A DNA stretch of 64,000 nucleotides from Pseudocitrobacter vendiensis (GTDB taxonomy: Bacteria > Pseudomonadota > Gammaproteobacteria > Enterobacterales > Enterobacteriaceae): assembly GCF_943590815.1 (NCBI RefSeq), contig NZ_CALSBS010000008.1, positions 1 through 64,000 on the forward strand. Direction: 5' to 3'. The position numbers and the translations under genes were made by a program. Positions within the stretch are counted from its first letter, which is position 1. Each line of letters begins with the position of its first letter. The notes beneath the pieces are model-generated. The model ran no database searches. It had not been told where the DNA came from and saw only the letters and a program-made list of their open reading frames with translations. Positions 44,995 to 57,354 of the stretch are shown here, piece by piece.

Positions 44995-47900
44995 TTACTC
45001 GGGCTTCTCTTTCAACGGGAAACGACGGCGTACCAGTACAAAGAACAGCGGTACGAAGAAGATAGCGAGCACCGTTGCGGAAATCATCCCGCCCATCACG
45101 CCGGTACCCACGGCGTGCTGTCCGCCAGAGCCTGCGCCGGTGCTGGTAGCCATTGGCAGTACACCGAAGATGAATGCCAGCGATGTCATCAGAATCGGGC
45201 GCAGACGCTGACGGCAGGCATCCAGCGTTGCCTGAAGCAGGTCTTCCCCTTCCTGATTTCGCTCGTTAGCAAATTCGACAATCAGTATGGCGTTCTTCGC
45301 CGATAGCCCAATCACGGTCAACAGCCCCACCTGGAAATAGACGTCGTTCTCCAGCCCGCGCATCCAGGTTGCCAGTAATGCGCCGATAACCCCCAGCGGA
45401 ACCACCAGCATCACCGAGAACGGCACCGACCAGCTCTCATACAGTGCGGCCAGACAGAGGAACACCACCAGCAATGAGATAGCATAAAGCGCCGGAGCCT
45501 GCGCGCCGGAAAGCCGTTCCTGATAGGACATCGCCGTCCATTCGAGGCCAAAACCCGCCGGAAGCTGGCGCACCAGATTTTCCATGATATCCATTGCCGT
45601 CCCGGTACTGACGCCCGGCGCGGCTTCACCGACAATCTCCAGCGCCGAATAACCGTTGTAACGCTCCAGACGCGGTGAACCGGTTTCCCAGCGCGAGGTC
45701 GCAAAGGCGGAGAACGGCACCATCTGACCGGACTGGTTACGCACATACCACAGGTTGATATCTTCCGGCAGCATGCGATATTTCGCCGCCGACTGAACGT
45801 ACACTTTCTTCACGCGGCCGCGATCCATAAAGTCGTTCACATAGCTTGAGCCCCACGCGGTTTGCAGGGTGTCGTTGATATCATCAATCGACACGCCAAG
45901 CGCCTGCGCTTTACGCTGGTCGATATCAACCTGCAACTGCGGGCTATCATCAAGGCCGTTGTGGCGCACGCGCGTCAGATCCAGATTTTTGGCCGCCATT
46001 TCCAGCAACTGGTCACGCGCTGACATTAGCGCATCGTGGCCGGCTCCGGCGTGGTCCTGAAGCTCCATATCAAACCCGGCGGAACTGCCCAGGCCGCTAA
46101 TGGCTGGCGGGCTGCTGGCAAAAATGCGGGCTTCATTGATCTTGTTAAACGCTTTGGTCGCACGCTCAATAATGGCGAAGGAGGTACCGGTTTTGGCGTC
46201 GCGATCGTCCCAGTCCTTCAGGCGCACAAACATACGCGCCACGTTTTGCCCGTTACCGCCAGGGCCGGAACCGATGGTGGCGAAAATCGAGGTGACGTTA
46301 TCTTTCTCGTTGGCGAAAAAGTAATCTTCAACTTTCTGCACCACTTTCAGCGTTTGCTGCTGGGTTGCGCCGCTGGGCAACTGCACAGAGGTGGTGAACA
46401 TGCCACGATCTTCCTGTGGCAGGAAGGAGGTCGGCAGACGCAGGAACAGGAACACCATGCCGCCCAGCAGCAGAACGTAAATCACTATCCAGCGCAGGCT
46501 ACGATGCAGAATTTTAGCCACGCCCGATTCATAACGACGCGAGCTGGTATCAAAGACGCGGTTAAACCAGCCAAAGAAACCTTTCTTCGTATGCTGAGAT
46601 TCCCCTTTATGAATGGGCTTCAACAACGTTGCGCACAGGGCAGGGGTGAGGATCATCGCCACCAGCACTGAAAGCACCATCGCCGCGACAATCGTAATCG
46701 AGAACTGACGGTAGATGGCCCCCGTGGTGCCGCCGAAAAACGCCATCGGGATGAATACCGCCGAGAGCACCATCGCAATGCCCACCAGCGCGCCCTGAAT
46801 TTGCCCCATCGATTTACGTGTTGCCTGCCGGGGCGTCAGCCCCTCTTCACTCATGATGCGTTCGACGTTCTCGACCACCACAATGGCATCATCCACCAGC
46901 AGGCCAATTGCCAGCACCATCGCGAACATGGTGAGGGTGTTGATACTGTAGCCGAAGGCGTAGAGGGTGGCGAAGGTCCCCATTAACACCACCGGAACGG
47001 CGATGGTTGGGATAAGCGTCGCACGGAAGTTTTGCAGGAACAGGTACATCACCAGGAACACCAGCAGAATGGCTTCCAGCAGGGTTTTTACCACATCAGT
47101 GATGGAGGCTTTAACGAACGAGGTCGTTTCATAAGCGACTTTGTATTCCAGCCCGCGCGGAAAATAGTCTTTAAGTTCATCCAGACGCGCGATAACCCGC
47201 TCCGCGGTTGCCATTTCGTTGGCGCCTGACGCGAGTTTCACCCCGAGGCCCGAGGCGGCATTGCGGTTAAAGCGGCTCAGATAATCATATTTTTCCGCAC
47301 CCATTTCGACTTCAGCCACATCGCCAAGCGTGACGAAGGAACCGTCCTGGTTAACGCGCAGCGTGATATCGCGGAACTGCTGCGGCGTTTGCAACAGCGA
47401 CTGCGCGTTTATGGTGGCGTTCAGCGCCTGCTTATCCACAGAAGGCGTTCCCCCCAACTGACCGACGGCGACCTGAGCGTTTTGTGAGGATATCGCGTCG
47501 GTAACGTCTTTGGTGGTGAGCTGGAAACTATTGAGTTTGGCGGGGTCCAGCCAGATACGCATGGAGTATTGCGAACCGTAGGCATCAATATCGCCCACGC
47601 CGTTCACGCGGCTGAGTGGCTCCTGAATATTACTGGCGACGTAGTCAGCAATATCCTGTTTATCCATGCTGCCGTCAGTGGAGACAAAAGCGATGGTCAA
47701 AATGTTGGTATCACCGGTTTTACGTACCGTGACGCCCTGAGTTTGCACCGCCTGCGGCAGTTTACGCAGCGCCGATTGCAGCTGGTTTTGCACCTGCTGG
47801 ACGGCTTCATCAGGATCGGTACCTGCAAGGAAGCTGAGCGTCACGCTCGCTTGTCCGGTCGCGCTACTTTGTGATGACATGTACATCAGGTTATCAAGGC

Positions 47901-48111
47901 CGGTCATGTTCTGCTCGATAACCTGGGTGACGGTATTCTCCAGCGTTTGCGCGGACGCCCCTGGATAGTTCGCGGTGATGCGCACGTTCGGCGGCGCAAG
48001 ATCGGGATATTGTTCAACCGGCAATGAAAAAATAGCCAGGGTTCCCGTCAGACATAACAGGATTGCCAGCACCCAGGCAAAAATGGGGCGATCGATGAAG
48101 AAATTCGCCAT
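44995..48111 (-). CDS. acrD: RND multidrug efflux transporter AcrD
   Basis: Predicted protein of 1038 residues (E. coli 1037). Twelve membrane segments and two large periplasmic loops; starts [20 protein letters not shown] as AcrB/AcrD do; proton-relay aspartates in [20 protein letters not shown]. AcrD exports aminoglycosides and other hydrophilic drugs with AcrA and TolC; no adaptor gene adjoins. In E. coli it is induced by BaeSR and CpxAR. Confidence 0.95.
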   Translation of the reverse strand: MANFFIDRPIFAWVLAILLCLTGTLAIFSLPVEQYPDLAPPNVRITANYPGASAQTLENTVTQVIEQNMTGLDNLMYMSSQSSATGQASVTLSFLAGTDPDEAVQQVQNQLQSALRKLPQAVQTQGVTVRKTGDTNILTIAFVSTDGSMDKQDIADYVASNIQEPLSRVNGVGDIDAYGSQYSMRIWLDPAKLNSFQLTTKDVTDAISSQNAQVAVGQLGGTPSVDKQALNATINAQSLLQTPQQFRDITLRVNQDGSFVTLGDVAEVEMGAEKYDYLSRFNRNAASGLGVKLASGANEMATAERVIARLDELKDYFPRGLEYKVAYETTSFVKASITDVVKTLLEAILLVFLVMYLFLQNFRATLIPTIAVPVVLMGTFATLYAFGYSINTLTMFAMVLAIGLLVDDAIVVVENVERIMSEEGLTPRQATRKSMGQIQGALVGIAMVLSAVFIPMAFFGGTTGAIYRQFSITIVAAMVLSVLVAMILTPALCATLLKPIHKGESQHTKKGFFGWFNRVFDTSSRRYESGVAKILHRSLRWIVIYVLLLGGMVFLFLRLPTSFLPQEDRGMFTTSVQLPSGATQQQTLKVVQKVEDYFFANEKDNVTSIFATIGSGPGGNGQNVARMFVRLKDWDDRDAKTGTSFAIIERATKAFNKINEARIFASSPPAISGLGSSAGFDMELQDHAGAGHDALMSARDQLLEMAAKNLDLTRVRHNGLDDSPQLQVDIDQRKAQALGVSIDDINDTLQTAWGSSYVNDFMDRGRVKKVYVQSAAKYRMLPEDINLWYVRNQSGQMVPFSAFATSRWETGSPRLERYNGYSALEIVGEAAPGVSTGTAMDIMENLVRQLPAGFGLEWTAMSYQERLSGAQAPALYAISLLVVFLCLAALYESWSVPFSVMLVVPLGVIGALLATWMRGLENDVYFQVGLLTVIGLSAKNAILIVEFANERNQEGEDLLQATLDACRQRLRPILMTSLAFIFGVLPMATSTGAGSGGQHAVGTGVMGGMISATVLAIFFVPLFFVLVRRRFPLKEKPE

Positions 48112-48473
48112 CAGAAAGAGACCTCGTTATACGTATTTTTAGTGATGCCAATGCTCCGAACACTCTAGCCGCAAGGCTTCCGGCAATCGTGGAGAAATTA
48201 AGGAGATAGTGTAAATTATCATGCCGCTTTTCTGCATAGACAGGCATTTCGTCAAGATTATTACGGTCACGTTACAAGAAGTTTTCAGCGGGGATCTTGC
48301 CATTAACTGAATGAAACGTAATTTCATTTAAGATGAAATTTTTTGATCTGCCACAGCATAGTGCTAAATAGTCATCATTCCTGGGCAAATGGACATTGCC
48401 TGTTGCATAGCTCCTCGGCTAATAAATAGACCTTATAAATATAAAGCTTATATAACCCGGACAGAGGGATGCT
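48112..48473. other. Divergent regulatory region acrD/aegA
   Basis: No gene. It must hold the acrD promoter (in E. coli controlled by BaeR and CpxR) and the aegA promoter. A segment near 48222 (cttttctgcat) loosely resembles a BaeR half-site, but the match is too weak to call. AT-rich runs precede aegA. Confidence 0.5.
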
Positions 48474-50453
48474 ATGAACCGTTTTATTATGGCTGACAGC
48501 CAAAAATGCATTGGCTGTCGGGCATGTGAAGTTGCCTGCGTAATGTCGCATAACTATGAACAGCATGTCTTAACGCCTGCGCGTTTTCAACCGCGTATCA
48601 CCGTCTTCAGAAACCAGACGCAGCGCAGCGCGGTCACCTGCCGCCACTGTGAAGATGCGCCGTGCGCACGAAGCTGCCCGAATGGCGCTATCAGTCAACG
48701 CGATGATGCAATCCTGGTTGACCAAAGCAAATGTATCGGCTGTAAATCCTGCGCCGTCGCGTGCCCGTTTGGCACCATGCAGATTGTCCTGACGCCCGCC
48801 GCCGATGGGCGGGTAAAGGCCAATGCGCAGAAATGTGACCTTTGCGACGGTCGTGATGGCGGCCCGGCCTGCGTGGAAAACTGCCCGGCGGATGCGCTGG
48901 CGCTGGTGAGCCCGCAGCGTCTGGCTGACATGTCGAAAAATCGCCGCATGCAGGCAGCCTGTCGCGATGCCCAGCCGTGGCACAGCGAAAGCACAGACCA
49001 GCAATCCATCATGCTCAGTAAACGTCAGCAGATGGCGCAAACGCCTGTGCGTGGTGAAGCCGACAAACTGGCGATTGACGCGCGAAAAACCGGTTTTGCG
49101 GAAATCTACTTGCCGCTCAGTGAAGATCAGGCGCAGCAGGCTTCTTCCCGCTGCCTGACCTGCGGCGAGCACAGTATTTGCGAATGGACCTGCCCGCTGC
49201 ACAACCATATTCCACAGTGGATCGAGCGGGTGAAAGCCGGGGACATTGACGCGGCGGTGGCGCTGTCGCATCAGACTAACCCACTGCCGGAGATTACCGG
49301 ACGCGTCTGTCCGCAGGACCGTCTCTGCGAAGGCGCCTGCACCGTGCGTGACGAACACGGCGCAGTCACCATTGGCAACCTTGAGCGCTACATTACCGAC
49401 CAGGCGCTGGCGAAGGGCTGGCGGCCTGAAGTGGGCCCGGTAGCGGCAAGTGGTAAACGCGTGGCGATTATCGGTGCGGGCCCGGCAGGTCTGGCCTGTG
49501 CCGATGTACTGGTGCGTCAGGGCGTGGAGCCTGTGGTGTTTGACCGCCACCCGGAAATCGGCGGCCTGCTGACCTTCGGCATTCCTTCTTTCAAGCTGGA
49601 TAAATCGCTGCTGGCGCGACGCCGTGAAATCTTTACCGCGATGGGCATTCGCTTTGAGCTGAACTGCGAAATCGGGAAAGACGTGATGATGAATGACCTA
49701 CTGGAAGAGTTCGATGCGGTCTTTGTCGGCGTGGGCACCTACCGCTCGATGAAAGCCAATTTAGCCAACGAAGATGCGCCTGGCGTGTATGACGCACTGC
49801 CTTTCCTGATCGCCAACACCAAAAATGTGATGGGGCTAAACGAACTGCCAAACGAGCCTTTCATCAACACCGCCGGGTTAAATGTTGTGGTGCTGGGCGG
49901 CGGCGATACGGCGATGGACTGTGTGCGCACCGCGTTGCGTCATGGTGCCGCCAGGGTAACCTGCGCTTATCGGCGTGATGAAGCCAACATGCCGGGCTCC
50001 AGGAAAGAAGTGAAAAACGCGCGGGAAGAGGGAGCGGAGTTTGAATTCAACGTCCAGCCGTTGACGCTCGAACTGGATAACGCAGGCAAGGTGAACGGGA
50101 TTCGGTTCATCCGCACCGCGATGGGTGAGCCCGACAGCCAGGGGCGCCGACGCCCCGTACCAATTGAGGGCAGCGAGTTTGTTATGCCTGCCGATGCGGT
50201 CATTATGGCGTTTGGTTTCCATCCGCACAGCATGCCGTGGCTGAGCGCCCAGGGCGTCGAGGTGGATGACTGGGGGCGCATTCGCGCGAATGTTGAAAGC
50301 CGCTATCGTTATCAGACGACGAATCCGAAAGTGTTTGCCGGTGGTGATGCGGTGCGCGGAGCCGATCTGGTGGTGACCGCGATGGCAGAGGGTCGTCATG
50401 CCGCCCAGGGTATTATCGACTGGTTAGGTGTGAAAACGCACGGCGTACATTAA
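48474..50453 (+). CDS. aegA: Iron-sulfur oxidoreductase AegA
   Basis: Predicted protein of 659 residues. N-terminal third: 4Fe-4S ferredoxin modules ([43 protein letters not shown]). C-terminal two thirds: glutamate-synthase small-subunit-like flavoprotein with further cysteines ([29 protein letters not shown]), FAD site [13 protein letters not shown] and NADPH site [11 protein letters not shown]. In E. coli it is needed for uric-acid use under microaerobic/anaerobic conditions. Confidence 0.94.
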   Translation: MNRFIMADSQKCIGCRACEVACVMSHNYEQHVLTPARFQPRITVFRNQTQRSAVTCRHCEDAPCARSCPNGAISQRDDAILVDQSKCIGCKSCAVACPFGTMQIVLTPAADGRVKANAQKCDLCDGRDGGPACVENCPADALALVSPQRLADMSKNRRMQAACRDAQPWHSESTDQQSIMLSKRQQMAQTPVRGEADKLAIDARKTGFAEIYLPLSEDQAQQASSRCLTCGEHSICEWTCPLHNHIPQWIERVKAGDIDAAVALSHQTNPLPEITGRVCPQDRLCEGACTVRDEHGAVTIGNLERYITDQALAKGWRPEVGPVAASGKRVAIIGAGPAGLACADVLVRQGVEPVVFDRHPEIGGLLTFGIPSFKLDKSLLARRREIFTAMGIRFELNCEIGKDVMMNDLLEEFDAVFVGVGTYRSMKANLANEDAPGVYDALPFLIANTKNVMGLNELPNEPFINTAGLNVVVLGGGDTAMDCVRTALRHGAARVTCAYRRDEANMPGSRKEVKNAREEGAEFEFNVQPLTLELDNAGKVNGIRFIRTAMGEPDSQGRRRPVPIEGSEFVMPADAVIMAFGFHPHSMPWLSAQGVEVDDWGRIRANVESRYRYQTTNPKVFAGGDAVRGADLVVTAMAEGRHAAQGIIDWLGVKTHGVH

Positions 50454-50512
50454 CGACAAAACGGGCGCCACGGCGTAGTATGGTTCGCTTCGAATCGCGT
50501 TGTGGAGCCCGT

Positions 50513-51088
50513 ATGTCATTTAAGATTGAACTGATTAAAGATAAAGTCCTCTCCGATAACTACTTTATTCTGCGCAATATTACCTACGATTTAACCCGCA
50601 AAAATGGCGACGTTATCCGGCATAAGCGCGAAGTTTATGACCGGGGTAACGGTGCCACCATTCTGCTCTACAACCTGCGAAAAAAAAGTGTGGTACTGGT
50701 TCGCCAGTTCCGCGTCGCCACCTGGGTTAACGGCAACGCTGACGGGCGATTAATCGAAACCTGCGCGGGTCTGCTGGATAATGACGAGCCGGAAGTGTGC
50801 ATTCGCAAAGAGGCGATAGAAGAAACCGGCTATCAGGTTGGCGAGGTGCGCAGAGTGTTCCAGCTCTATATGTCACCAGGCGGCGTCACGGAAATCGTGC
50901 ATTTATTTATTGGCGAGTACGACGATAACCAGAGAAAGACTATGGGTGGTGGCGTCGACGATGAAGACATTGAAGTGCTGGAAATCCCGTTCACCGAGGC
51001 GCTGGCGATGATGGCGCGCGGTGAAATCTGCGACGGTAAGACGGTGATCTTGCTACAGTATTTGCAGTCTTCTGGTTTAATGAATTGA
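50513..51088 (+). CDS. nudK: GDP-mannose pyrophosphatase NudK
   Basis: Predicted protein of 191 residues from the ATG at 50513, the exact E. coli length; an upstream ATG would add 11 unrelated residues. Nudix box around [20 protein letters not shown] and the following TGY. Hydrolyses GDP-mannose to GMP and mannose-1-phosphate. Same strand as aegA, 59 bp later. Confidence 0.94.
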   Translation: MSFKIELIKDKVLSDNYFILRNITYDLTRKNGDVIRHKREVYDRGNGATILLYNLRKKSVVLVRQFRVATWVNGNADGRLIETCAGLLDNDEPEVCIRKEAIEETGYQVGEVRRVFQLYMSPGGVTEIVHLFIGEYDDNQRKTMGGGVDDEDIEVLEIPFTEALAMMARGEICDGKTVILLQYLQSSGLMN

Positions 51089-51214
51089 TTTTACTAAAGA
51101 AATAATTATGTATTTTATATGAATCAATCCGACAAATCCGATTGAGCGCAGCGCTCATGGCGTTGAAGATACCCCGGTAAACTGATGTTTTTTTCTTCTG
51201 GGGTTGTACCGTTC

Positions 51215-52261
51215 ATGCGTTACCGCGTTCTTCTCTTATTGTTTTTGGGGCTGCTCCCAACGTCTCTGACGTGGGCGTCTCCTGTCCAGCAGGTTTTTTC
51301 CGACTGGCTGGTTACCTGCAATAATCAGAATTTCTGCGTCACGCGTAACGTGGGGTTGCATCACGGTCTGGTGATGACCCTCAGCCGCAGTGCGGGCGCG
51401 CATATGGACGCTGCGCTGCGTGTTGAACTGGGCGGACTGGTCAATCCGGTCGCCGCCGTACCACCGATTGCGCCGCGACTGCTGCTGGATGATAAACCGC
51501 TTCAGCGTGGGGAAGAGCACTGGAAGGTTCAGCCAAAGCTTCTTGCCACGGAAGACAGCGCGACGATAAATGCGTTTTTGCAACAGGTACAGGATGCGCA
51601 AGCGATAACCCTGCAAAAAGGGGTCCAGGTGATTTCTCTGAAAGGGCTAAAAGCCGCGCTGCTGTTTATCGATTCGCAGCAAAAACGGGTTGGCAGCGAA
51701 ACGGCGTGGGTGAGAAAGGGCGACGAACCGCCGCTGAGCGTACCCCCTGCGCCAGCGCTGAAAACCGTCGCCAAAGTCAACCCGACGCCGACCCCGCTCA
51801 ACCGCGATGAATATAACGATCTGCTCGATTATGGCACCTGGCGGATGAACAATACCCAGTGCTCGCTGGATCCGTTGCGCCGTGAAGTGTGGGTCACCGC
51901 ACTCACCGATGATAAAGCGCTGATGATGATCAGTTGTGAATCTGGCGCCTATAACACAATTTACCGTGCCTGGCTGGTGTCGCGTAAAAAGCCTCATGCC
52001 TCGCATCCGGTGCGCTTGCGTCTGCCGTTCCTGCCTTCCGGGCAGGACAATCGTGACGTCGAGTTGATGAACCTGACCTTTAATGAAAATACGCGCGAGC
52101 TTATCACCCTTGAGAAAGGGCGCGGACTGGGCGACTGCGGCGTGCAAACCCGCTGGCGCTACGATGGGCAGCGTTTCCGTTTAGTGCGCTATGCGGGGCA
52201 GCCGGAGTGCGATAACTGGCAGGGTGCCGATGCGTGGCCTACCCAGTGGATCACCGGGTAG
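51215..52261 (+). CDS. ypfG: Periplasmic DUF1176 protein YpfG
   Basis: Predicted protein of 348 residues (E. coli 347) from the ATG at 51215: signal peptide MRYRVLLLLFLGLLPTSLTW, cleaved near WAS, then a DUF1176 domain with four to six cysteines (CNNQNFC, NNTQCSLD, GDCGVQTRW, PECDNW) likely in disulfides. Function unknown. Followed by a REP pair. Confidence 0.9.
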   Translation: MRYRVLLLLFLGLLPTSLTWASPVQQVFSDWLVTCNNQNFCVTRNVGLHHGLVMTLSRSAGAHMDAALRVELGGLVNPVAAVPPIAPRLLLDDKPLQRGEEHWKVQPKLLATEDSATINAFLQQVQDAQAITLQKGVQVISLKGLKAALLFIDSQQKRVGSETAWVRKGDEPPLSVPPAPALKTVAKVNPTPTPLNRDEYNDLLDYGTWRMNNTQCSLDPLRREVWVTALTDDKALMMISCESGAYNTIYRAWLVSRKKPHASHPVRLRLPFLPSGQDNRDVELMNLTFNENTRELITLEKGRGLGDCGVQTRWRYDGQRFRLVRYAGQPECDNWQGADAWPTQWITG

Positions 52262-52278
52262 GTGTGGTGCGGAGAATT

Positions 52279-52368
52279 GCCGGATGCGGCTGCGCCTTAT
52301 CCGGCCTACAAAACAGCCGCTCGTAATAACATTCGCTCGTAGGCCCGATAAGCGCAGCGCCATCGGGC
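52279..52368. repeat. REP pair (BIME) between ypfG and tktB
   Basis: Unit gccggatgcgg...cttatccggc (52279-52306) and inverted unit gcccgataagcgcagcgccatcgggc (52343-52368), separated by about 36 bp. Protects the 3' ends of the two convergent transcripts. Confidence 0.88.
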
Positions 52369-52382
52369 ATTTGCGCCATAAC

Positions 52383-54380
52383 CTAACGCTTCTTCAATAC
52401 CGCTTTTGCCTTCTCGACAATGTTCTCAACCGTAAAACCAAAGTACGGGAACAGTTTCTCCGCAGGCGCTGATTCGCCGTAGCCGGTCATCCCGACAATC
52501 GCCCCTTTCAGGCCGACATATTTATACCAGTAATCGGCAATGCCTGCTTCGACCGCCACGCGGGCACTGACGCCGGAAGGCAGTACCGACTCACGGTACT
52601 CTTCATCCTGCGCATCAAACGTATCCGTTGAAGGCAGCGAAACCACCCGCACGTTTACACCATCCGCGCGCAGTTTCTCTGCCGCCAGCACGGTGATTTC
52701 CACTTCTGAACCGGTGGCAATCAGAATCAGGTCCGGCTTACCGCCCGCATCCTTCAGCACATAACCGCCGCGCGCGATTTCCCGAACCTGCTCTGGTGTG
52801 CGCTCCATTTGTGCCAGGTTTTGTCGGGAGAGGATCAGCGCCGTTGGGCCGTGGTGGCGCTCCACCGCCGCCTTCCACGCCACCGCGGTTTCCACCTGAT
52901 CGCACGGACGCCAGGTGCTGAAGTTTGGCGTGAGCCGCAGGCTGGCAAGCTGCTCCACCGCCTGGTGCGTCGGGCCATCTTCGCCAAGGCCGATAGAATC
53001 GTGGGTATAAACCATAATCTGCCGCGCTTTCATCAGCGCCGCCATACGTGCGGCATTGCGCGCGTACTCTACAAACATCAGGAAGGTGGCGGTGTAGGGC
53101 ACAAAGCCGCCATGGTGGGCAATCCCGTTGGCAATCGCCGTCATGCCAAACTCACGCACGCCGTAGTGAATATAATTACCCGCGAGATCCTCTTTCAGTG
53201 ATTTCGAGCCGGACCAAATCGTTAAATTACTGGGCGCGAGATCCGCCGAGCCGCCCAGCAGCTCCGGCAGAATCGGGCCATAGGCATTGAGGGTATTTTG
53301 CGAGGCTTTACGGCTGGCGATTTTCGCCGGCTCCGACTGCATTTTCTCAATGTACGCCTGCACGGTACTCGCCCAGTTTTCCGGTAAGCCGCCGCTCATG
53401 CGACGGATGAACTCCGCCGCCAGTTTCGGGTGCGCCTTTTGATACGCGGCGAGCTTCTCTTTCCAGCTCTGCTGTTCTTTTTCACCGCGCTCGCGGGCAT
53501 CCCACTTTTTGTAAATCTCTTTTGGAATTTCAAACGGTGGATGATTCCAGCCAAGCTGTTTACGCGCCAGCGCGACTTCTTCCGCACCCAGTGCTGCGCC
53601 GTGCGCTTCCTCTTTACCGGCCTTATTCGGCGAGCCGAAACCGATAACCGTACGGCAGATAATCAGCGACGGTTTATCCTTAACGCTCTGTGCCTCTTCA
53701 ATCGCTTTTTTCACCGCCTGCGGATCGTGTCCGTCGATTTCATGTATCACGTGCCAGTGATAAGCCTCGAAGCGTTTCGCCGTATCGTCGGTGAACCAGC
53801 CTTTGGTTTCACCATCAATCGAAATCCCGTTGCTATCGTAAAAACCGATCAGTTTGCCCAGCCCCAGCGTCCCGGCAAGGGAACACACTTCGTGCGAAAT
53901 TCCCTCCATCAGGCAGCCATCGCCCATAAATACGTAAGTATAGTGATCGACAATCTCATGCCCTGGCTGGTTAAACTGTGCGGCCAGCGTGCGCTCGGCG
54001 ATAGCCAGACCTACCGCGTTCGCCAGTCCCTGGCCGAGTGGCCCGGTGGTGGTTTCAACGCCTGGTGTATAGCCAATTTCCGGGTGGCCTGGCGTTTTGG
54101 AATGCAGTTGGCGGAAGTTTTTCAGCTCTTCAATCGGCAGGTCGTAACCGCTCAGGTGCAGCAGGCTATAGAGCAGCATCGAGGCGTGGCCATTAGAGAG
54201 AATAAAGCGATCGCGGTCATACCACGTTGGATCCGTGGGGTTATGTTTCATGAAGTCGTTCCACAGGACTTCAGCAATATCCGCCATGCCCATTGGCGCG
54301 CCAGGGTGTCCGGAATTGGCTTTCTGAACGGCATCCATACTCAGGGCACGGATGGCATTAGCGAGATCTCTTCGTGACAT
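52383..54380 (-). CDS. tktB: Transketolase 2
   Basis: Predicted protein of 665 residues. Thiamine-pyrophosphate motif [13 protein letters not shown] (with the bound Asn in [11 protein letters not shown]), His in TPGHPE, catalytic Glu region in [11 protein letters not shown]. It transfers two-carbon units in the pentose phosphate pathway. Called tktB by position beside maeB. In K-12 talA lies between tktB and maeB in the same operon; here only 188 bp separate the two genes and talA is missing. Confidence 0.93.
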   Translation of the reverse strand: MSRRDLANAIRALSMDAVQKANSGHPGAPMGMADIAEVLWNDFMKHNPTDPTWYDRDRFILSNGHASMLLYSLLHLSGYDLPIEELKNFRQLHSKTPGHPEIGYTPGVETTTGPLGQGLANAVGLAIAERTLAAQFNQPGHEIVDHYTYVFMGDGCLMEGISHEVCSLAGTLGLGKLIGFYDSNGISIDGETKGWFTDDTAKRFEAYHWHVIHEIDGHDPQAVKKAIEEAQSVKDKPSLIICRTVIGFGSPNKAGKEEAHGAALGAEEVALARKQLGWNHPPFEIPKEIYKKWDARERGEKEQQSWKEKLAAYQKAHPKLAAEFIRRMSGGLPENWASTVQAYIEKMQSEPAKIASRKASQNTLNAYGPILPELLGGSADLAPSNLTIWSGSKSLKEDLAGNYIHYGVREFGMTAIANGIAHHGGFVPYTATFLMFVEYARNAARMAALMKARQIMVYTHDSIGLGEDGPTHQAVEQLASLRLTPNFSTWRPCDQVETAVAWKAAVERHHGPTALILSRQNLAQMERTPEQVREIARGGYVLKDAGGKPDLILIATGSEVEITVLAAEKLRADGVNVRVVSLPSTDTFDAQDEEYRESVLPSGVSARVAVEAGIADYWYKYVGLKGAIVGMTGYGESAPAEKLFPYFGFTVENIVEKAKAVLKKR

Positions 54381-54568
54381 TAACGACTCCTTAGCAAAAG
54401 TGGCGATCTTGATAAGTTATGAGATGCATAACAAAAAAGCATAGCAGACAGGCATAGCATTGTTTTCGATACTTGGTAACATGTTCCTCATATACCAATA
54501 ACAATGTGAACCCGCCGGCCCGGCCGTGGCGCATCACTTTTTAGTTCGATACGTGAAAGGAACCCCAA

Positions 54569-56848
54569 ATGGACGAGCAGTTAAAACAAAGTGCCCTCGA
54601 TTTCCACGAATTCCCGGTTCCGGGGAAAATTCAGGTCTCTCCGACAAAACCGCTGGCGACGCAGCGCGATCTGGCGCTGGCTTATTCACCTGGCGTTGCC
54701 GCGCCGTGTCTGGAAATTGAGAAGGACCCGCTAGCCGCGTACAAATACACCGCCCGTGGCAACCTGGTGGCAGTGGTGTCTAACGGTACGGCGGTGCTTG
54801 GCCTCGGTAATATCGGCGCGCTGGCCGGTAAACCGGTAATGGAAGGTAAGGGCGTCCTGTTTAAAAAATTCGCCGGTATTGACGTGTTCGATATCGAGGT
54901 GGACGAACTCGATCCCGACAAATTTATCGATGTGGTCGCGGCGCTGGAGCCGACTTTCGGCGGCATCAACCTCGAAGATATCAAAGCGCCTGAGTGTTTC
55001 TACATTGAGCAGAAACTGCGTGAACGCATGAACATTCCAGTGTTCCATGATGACCAGCACGGCACGGCGATTATCAGCACGGCGGCTATCCTCAACGGCC
55101 TGCGTGTGGTTGAGAAGAATATCTCTGACGTGCGCATGGTGGTGTCCGGTGCGGGTGCGGCGGCAATTGCCTGTATGAACCTGCTGGTGGCGCTGGGGAT
55201 GCAGAAACACAATATCGTGGTCTGCGACTCTAAAGGCGTCATCTATAAAAACCGCGAAGCCAATATGGCGGAAACCAAAGCGGCTTATGCGGTGGACGAT
55301 GACGGCAAGCGCACGCTGGATGACGTGATTGCCGATGCGGACATTTTCCTTGGCTGCTCCGGGCCTAAAGTGCTGACCCAGGAGATGGTGAAGAAAATGG
55401 CGCGCGCGCCAATGATCCTCGCGCTGGCGAACCCGGAGCCGGAAATTCTGCCGCCGTTGGCAAAAGAAGTACGCCCGGATGCGATTATCTGTACTGGTCG
55501 TTCGGACTACCCGAACCAGGTCAACAACGTGCTTTGCTTCCCGTTCATCTTCCGTGGCGCGCTTGACGTTGGCGCGACGGCGATCAACGAAGAGATGAAG
55601 CTGGCGGCGGTGCACGCGATTGCCGAGCTGGCGCACGCGGAACAGAGCGAAGTGGTGGCATCGGCCTATGGCGATCAGGATCTGAGCTTTGGCGCGGAGT
55701 ACATCATTCCAAAACCGTTCGATCCACGCCTGATTGTCAAGATCGCCCCGGCTGTCGCCAAAGCCGCGATGGACTCCGGCGTGGCGACGCGTCCGATTGC
55801 CGACTTTGACGCCTACGTCGAAAAACTGAGCGAGTTTGTCTACAAAACCAACCTGTTCATGAAGCCGATTTTCTCCCAGGCGCGTAAAGAGCCAAAACGC
55901 GTGGTACTGGCGGAAGGGGAAGACACGCGTGTACTGCACGCGACGCAGGAGCTGATTACGCTGGGGCTGGCGAAACCGATTCTGATCGGTCGTCCGAGCG
56001 TTATCGAAATGCGCGTCCAGAAACTGGGCCTGCAAATCAAACCGGGCGTCGATTTCGAAATCGTCAACAATGAATCTGACCCGCGCTTTAAAGAGTACTG
56101 GAATGAGTACTATAACCTGATGAAACGCCGTGGCATCAGCCCGGAACAGGCGCAGCGCGCGGTGATCAGCAACACCACGGTAATTGGTGCAATCATGGTG
56201 CATCGCGGCGAAGCGGATGCGCTGATCTGCGGTACCATCGGCGACTATCATGAGCATTACGGCGTGATTCAGCCGCTGTTTGGCTATCGCGATGGCGTGC
56301 ATACCGCCGGTGCGATGAACGCCCTGCTGCTGCCAAGCGGCAACACCTTTATTGCCGATACCTACGTCAACAACGATCCGACGCCGGAACAGCTGGCGGA
56401 AATCGCGTTGATGGCGGCGGAAAGCGTGCGTCGCTTCGGTATCGAACCGCGCGTGGCGCTGCTGTCTCACTCGAACTTTGGCTCGTCTGACTGCCCGTCA
56501 GCCAGCAAAATGCGCGACGCGCTGGCGCTGGTGAAAGCGCGAGCGCCGGAGCTGATGATTGACGGTGAAATGCACGGTGATGCCGCGCTGGTGGAAAGCA
56601 TCCGCGCCGACCGCATGCCGGACAGCCCGCTGAAAGGTTCGGCGAACATTCTGGTGATGCCGAATATGGAAGCCGCGCGTATCAGTTATAACCTGCTGCG
56701 CGTCTCCAGCTCTGAAGGCGTCACCGTCGGCCCGGTATTGATGGGCGTGGCGAAACCGGTCCATATTCTGACGCCGATCGCTTCTGTGCGTCGCATTGTG
56801 AATATGGTGGCGCTGGCGGTGGTTGAGGCACAAACGCAGCCACTGTAA
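54569..56848 (+). CDS. maeB: NADP-dependent malic enzyme MaeB
   Basis: Predicted protein of 759 residues, normal for the hybrid enzyme. Malic enzyme domain (about 1-430) with the NADP loop [15 protein letters not shown] and [10 protein letters not shown]; phosphotransacetylase-like C-terminal domain (about 430-759) thought to be regulatory (acetyl-CoA response). Oxidatively decarboxylates malate to pyruvate. AAAGGAA ribosome binding site. Confidence 0.97.
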   Translation: MDEQLKQSALDFHEFPVPGKIQVSPTKPLATQRDLALAYSPGVAAPCLEIEKDPLAAYKYTARGNLVAVVSNGTAVLGLGNIGALAGKPVMEGKGVLFKKFAGIDVFDIEVDELDPDKFIDVVAALEPTFGGINLEDIKAPECFYIEQKLRERMNIPVFHDDQHGTAIISTAAILNGLRVVEKNISDVRMVVSGAGAAAIACMNLLVALGMQKHNIVVCDSKGVIYKNREANMAETKAAYAVDDDGKRTLDDVIADADIFLGCSGPKVLTQEMVKKMARAPMILALANPEPEILPPLAKEVRPDAIICTGRSDYPNQVNNVLCFPFIFRGALDVGATAINEEMKLAAVHAIAELAHAEQSEVVASAYGDQDLSFGAEYIIPKPFDPRLIVKIAPAVAKAAMDSGVATRPIADFDAYVEKLSEFVYKTNLFMKPIFSQARKEPKRVVLAEGEDTRVLHATQELITLGLAKPILIGRPSVIEMRVQKLGLQIKPGVDFEIVNNESDPRFKEYWNEYYNLMKRRGISPEQAQRAVISNTTVIGAIMVHRGEADALICGTIGDYHEHYGVIQPLFGYRDGVHTAGAMNALLLPSGNTFIADTYVNNDPTPEQLAEIALMAAESVRRFGIEPRVALLSHSNFGSSDCPSASKMRDALALVKARAPELMIDGEMHGDAALVESIRADRMPDSPLKGSANILVMPNMEAARISYNLLRVSSSEGVTVGPVLMGVAKPVHILTPIASVRRIVNMVALAVVEAQTQPL

Positions 56849-56865
56849 GCGATTTAATTAATATC

Positions 56866-56894
56866 AGGCGCGGAAAATTATCCGCGCCTTTTTT
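56866..56894 (+). terminator. Terminator of maeB
   Basis: Perfect 9-bp stem aggcgcgga/tccgcgcct with a six-base loop and seven Ts. Confidence 0.9.
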
Positions 56895-57006
56895 ATTTCC
56901 ATTCTTAGTGATCTACCTCTCCTTTTAAATCACCTTGCCGAATTTTGTTATTTACTCTGCCAAAAAATTGCCACGATGAGGCACGTTTTAGCGGAGGCGG
57001 CGAGTC

Positions 57007-57342
57007 ATGGATAAAGAACGCATTATTCAGGAATTTGTACCGGGGAAACAGGTCACGCTGGCGCATCTTATTGCGCATCCGGGCGAAGAACTGGCCAAAA
57101 AAATTGGCGTTCCCGAGGCGGGTGCTATCGGCATTATGACGCTCACACCCGGCGAAACCGCGATGATTGCCGGTGATTTAGCGATGAAAGCCGCGGATGT
57201 CCACATTGGTTTTCTCGACAGATTCAGCGGCGCACTGGTTATCTACGGCTCCGTTGGCGCAGTGGAAGAGGCCTTATTGCAGACGGTCGCAGGCCTGGGG
57301 CGTTTATTAAATTACACGCTGTGCAGCCTGACAAAAAGCTAA
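57007..57342 (+). CDS. eutS: Ethanolamine microcompartment shell protein EutS
   Basis: Predicted protein of 111 residues, one circularly permuted BMC domain ([21 protein letters not shown]). Bent hexamers form edges of the Eut shell, and it is the port for cargo entry signals. First gene of the eut operon; the promoter must lie within 56895-57006, where no clear box stands out. GGAGG is 11 bp upstream. Confidence 0.95.
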   Translation: MDKERIIQEFVPGKQVTLAHLIAHPGEELAKKIGVPEAGAIGIMTLTPGETAMIAGDLAMKAADVHIGFLDRFSGALVIYGSVGAVEEALLQTVAGLGRLLNYTLCSLTKS

Positions 57343-57354
57343 TCCGGAGGGGCG

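Noticed and set aside
48215-48240. BaeR box upstream of acrD
   Set aside because: Only a partial match with an extra base; not enough to call a site by eye.
48570-49550. 326-codon minus-strand frame inside aegA
   Set aside because: Shadow frame of aegA: His/Arg-rich, no ribosome binding site.
54731-56470. 579-codon open frame on the minus strand inside maeB
   Set aside because: Antisense shadow of a GC-rich gene: the protein is rich in His/Arg/Gln, has no start context and no recognisable family, while the plus-strand MaeB is complete.
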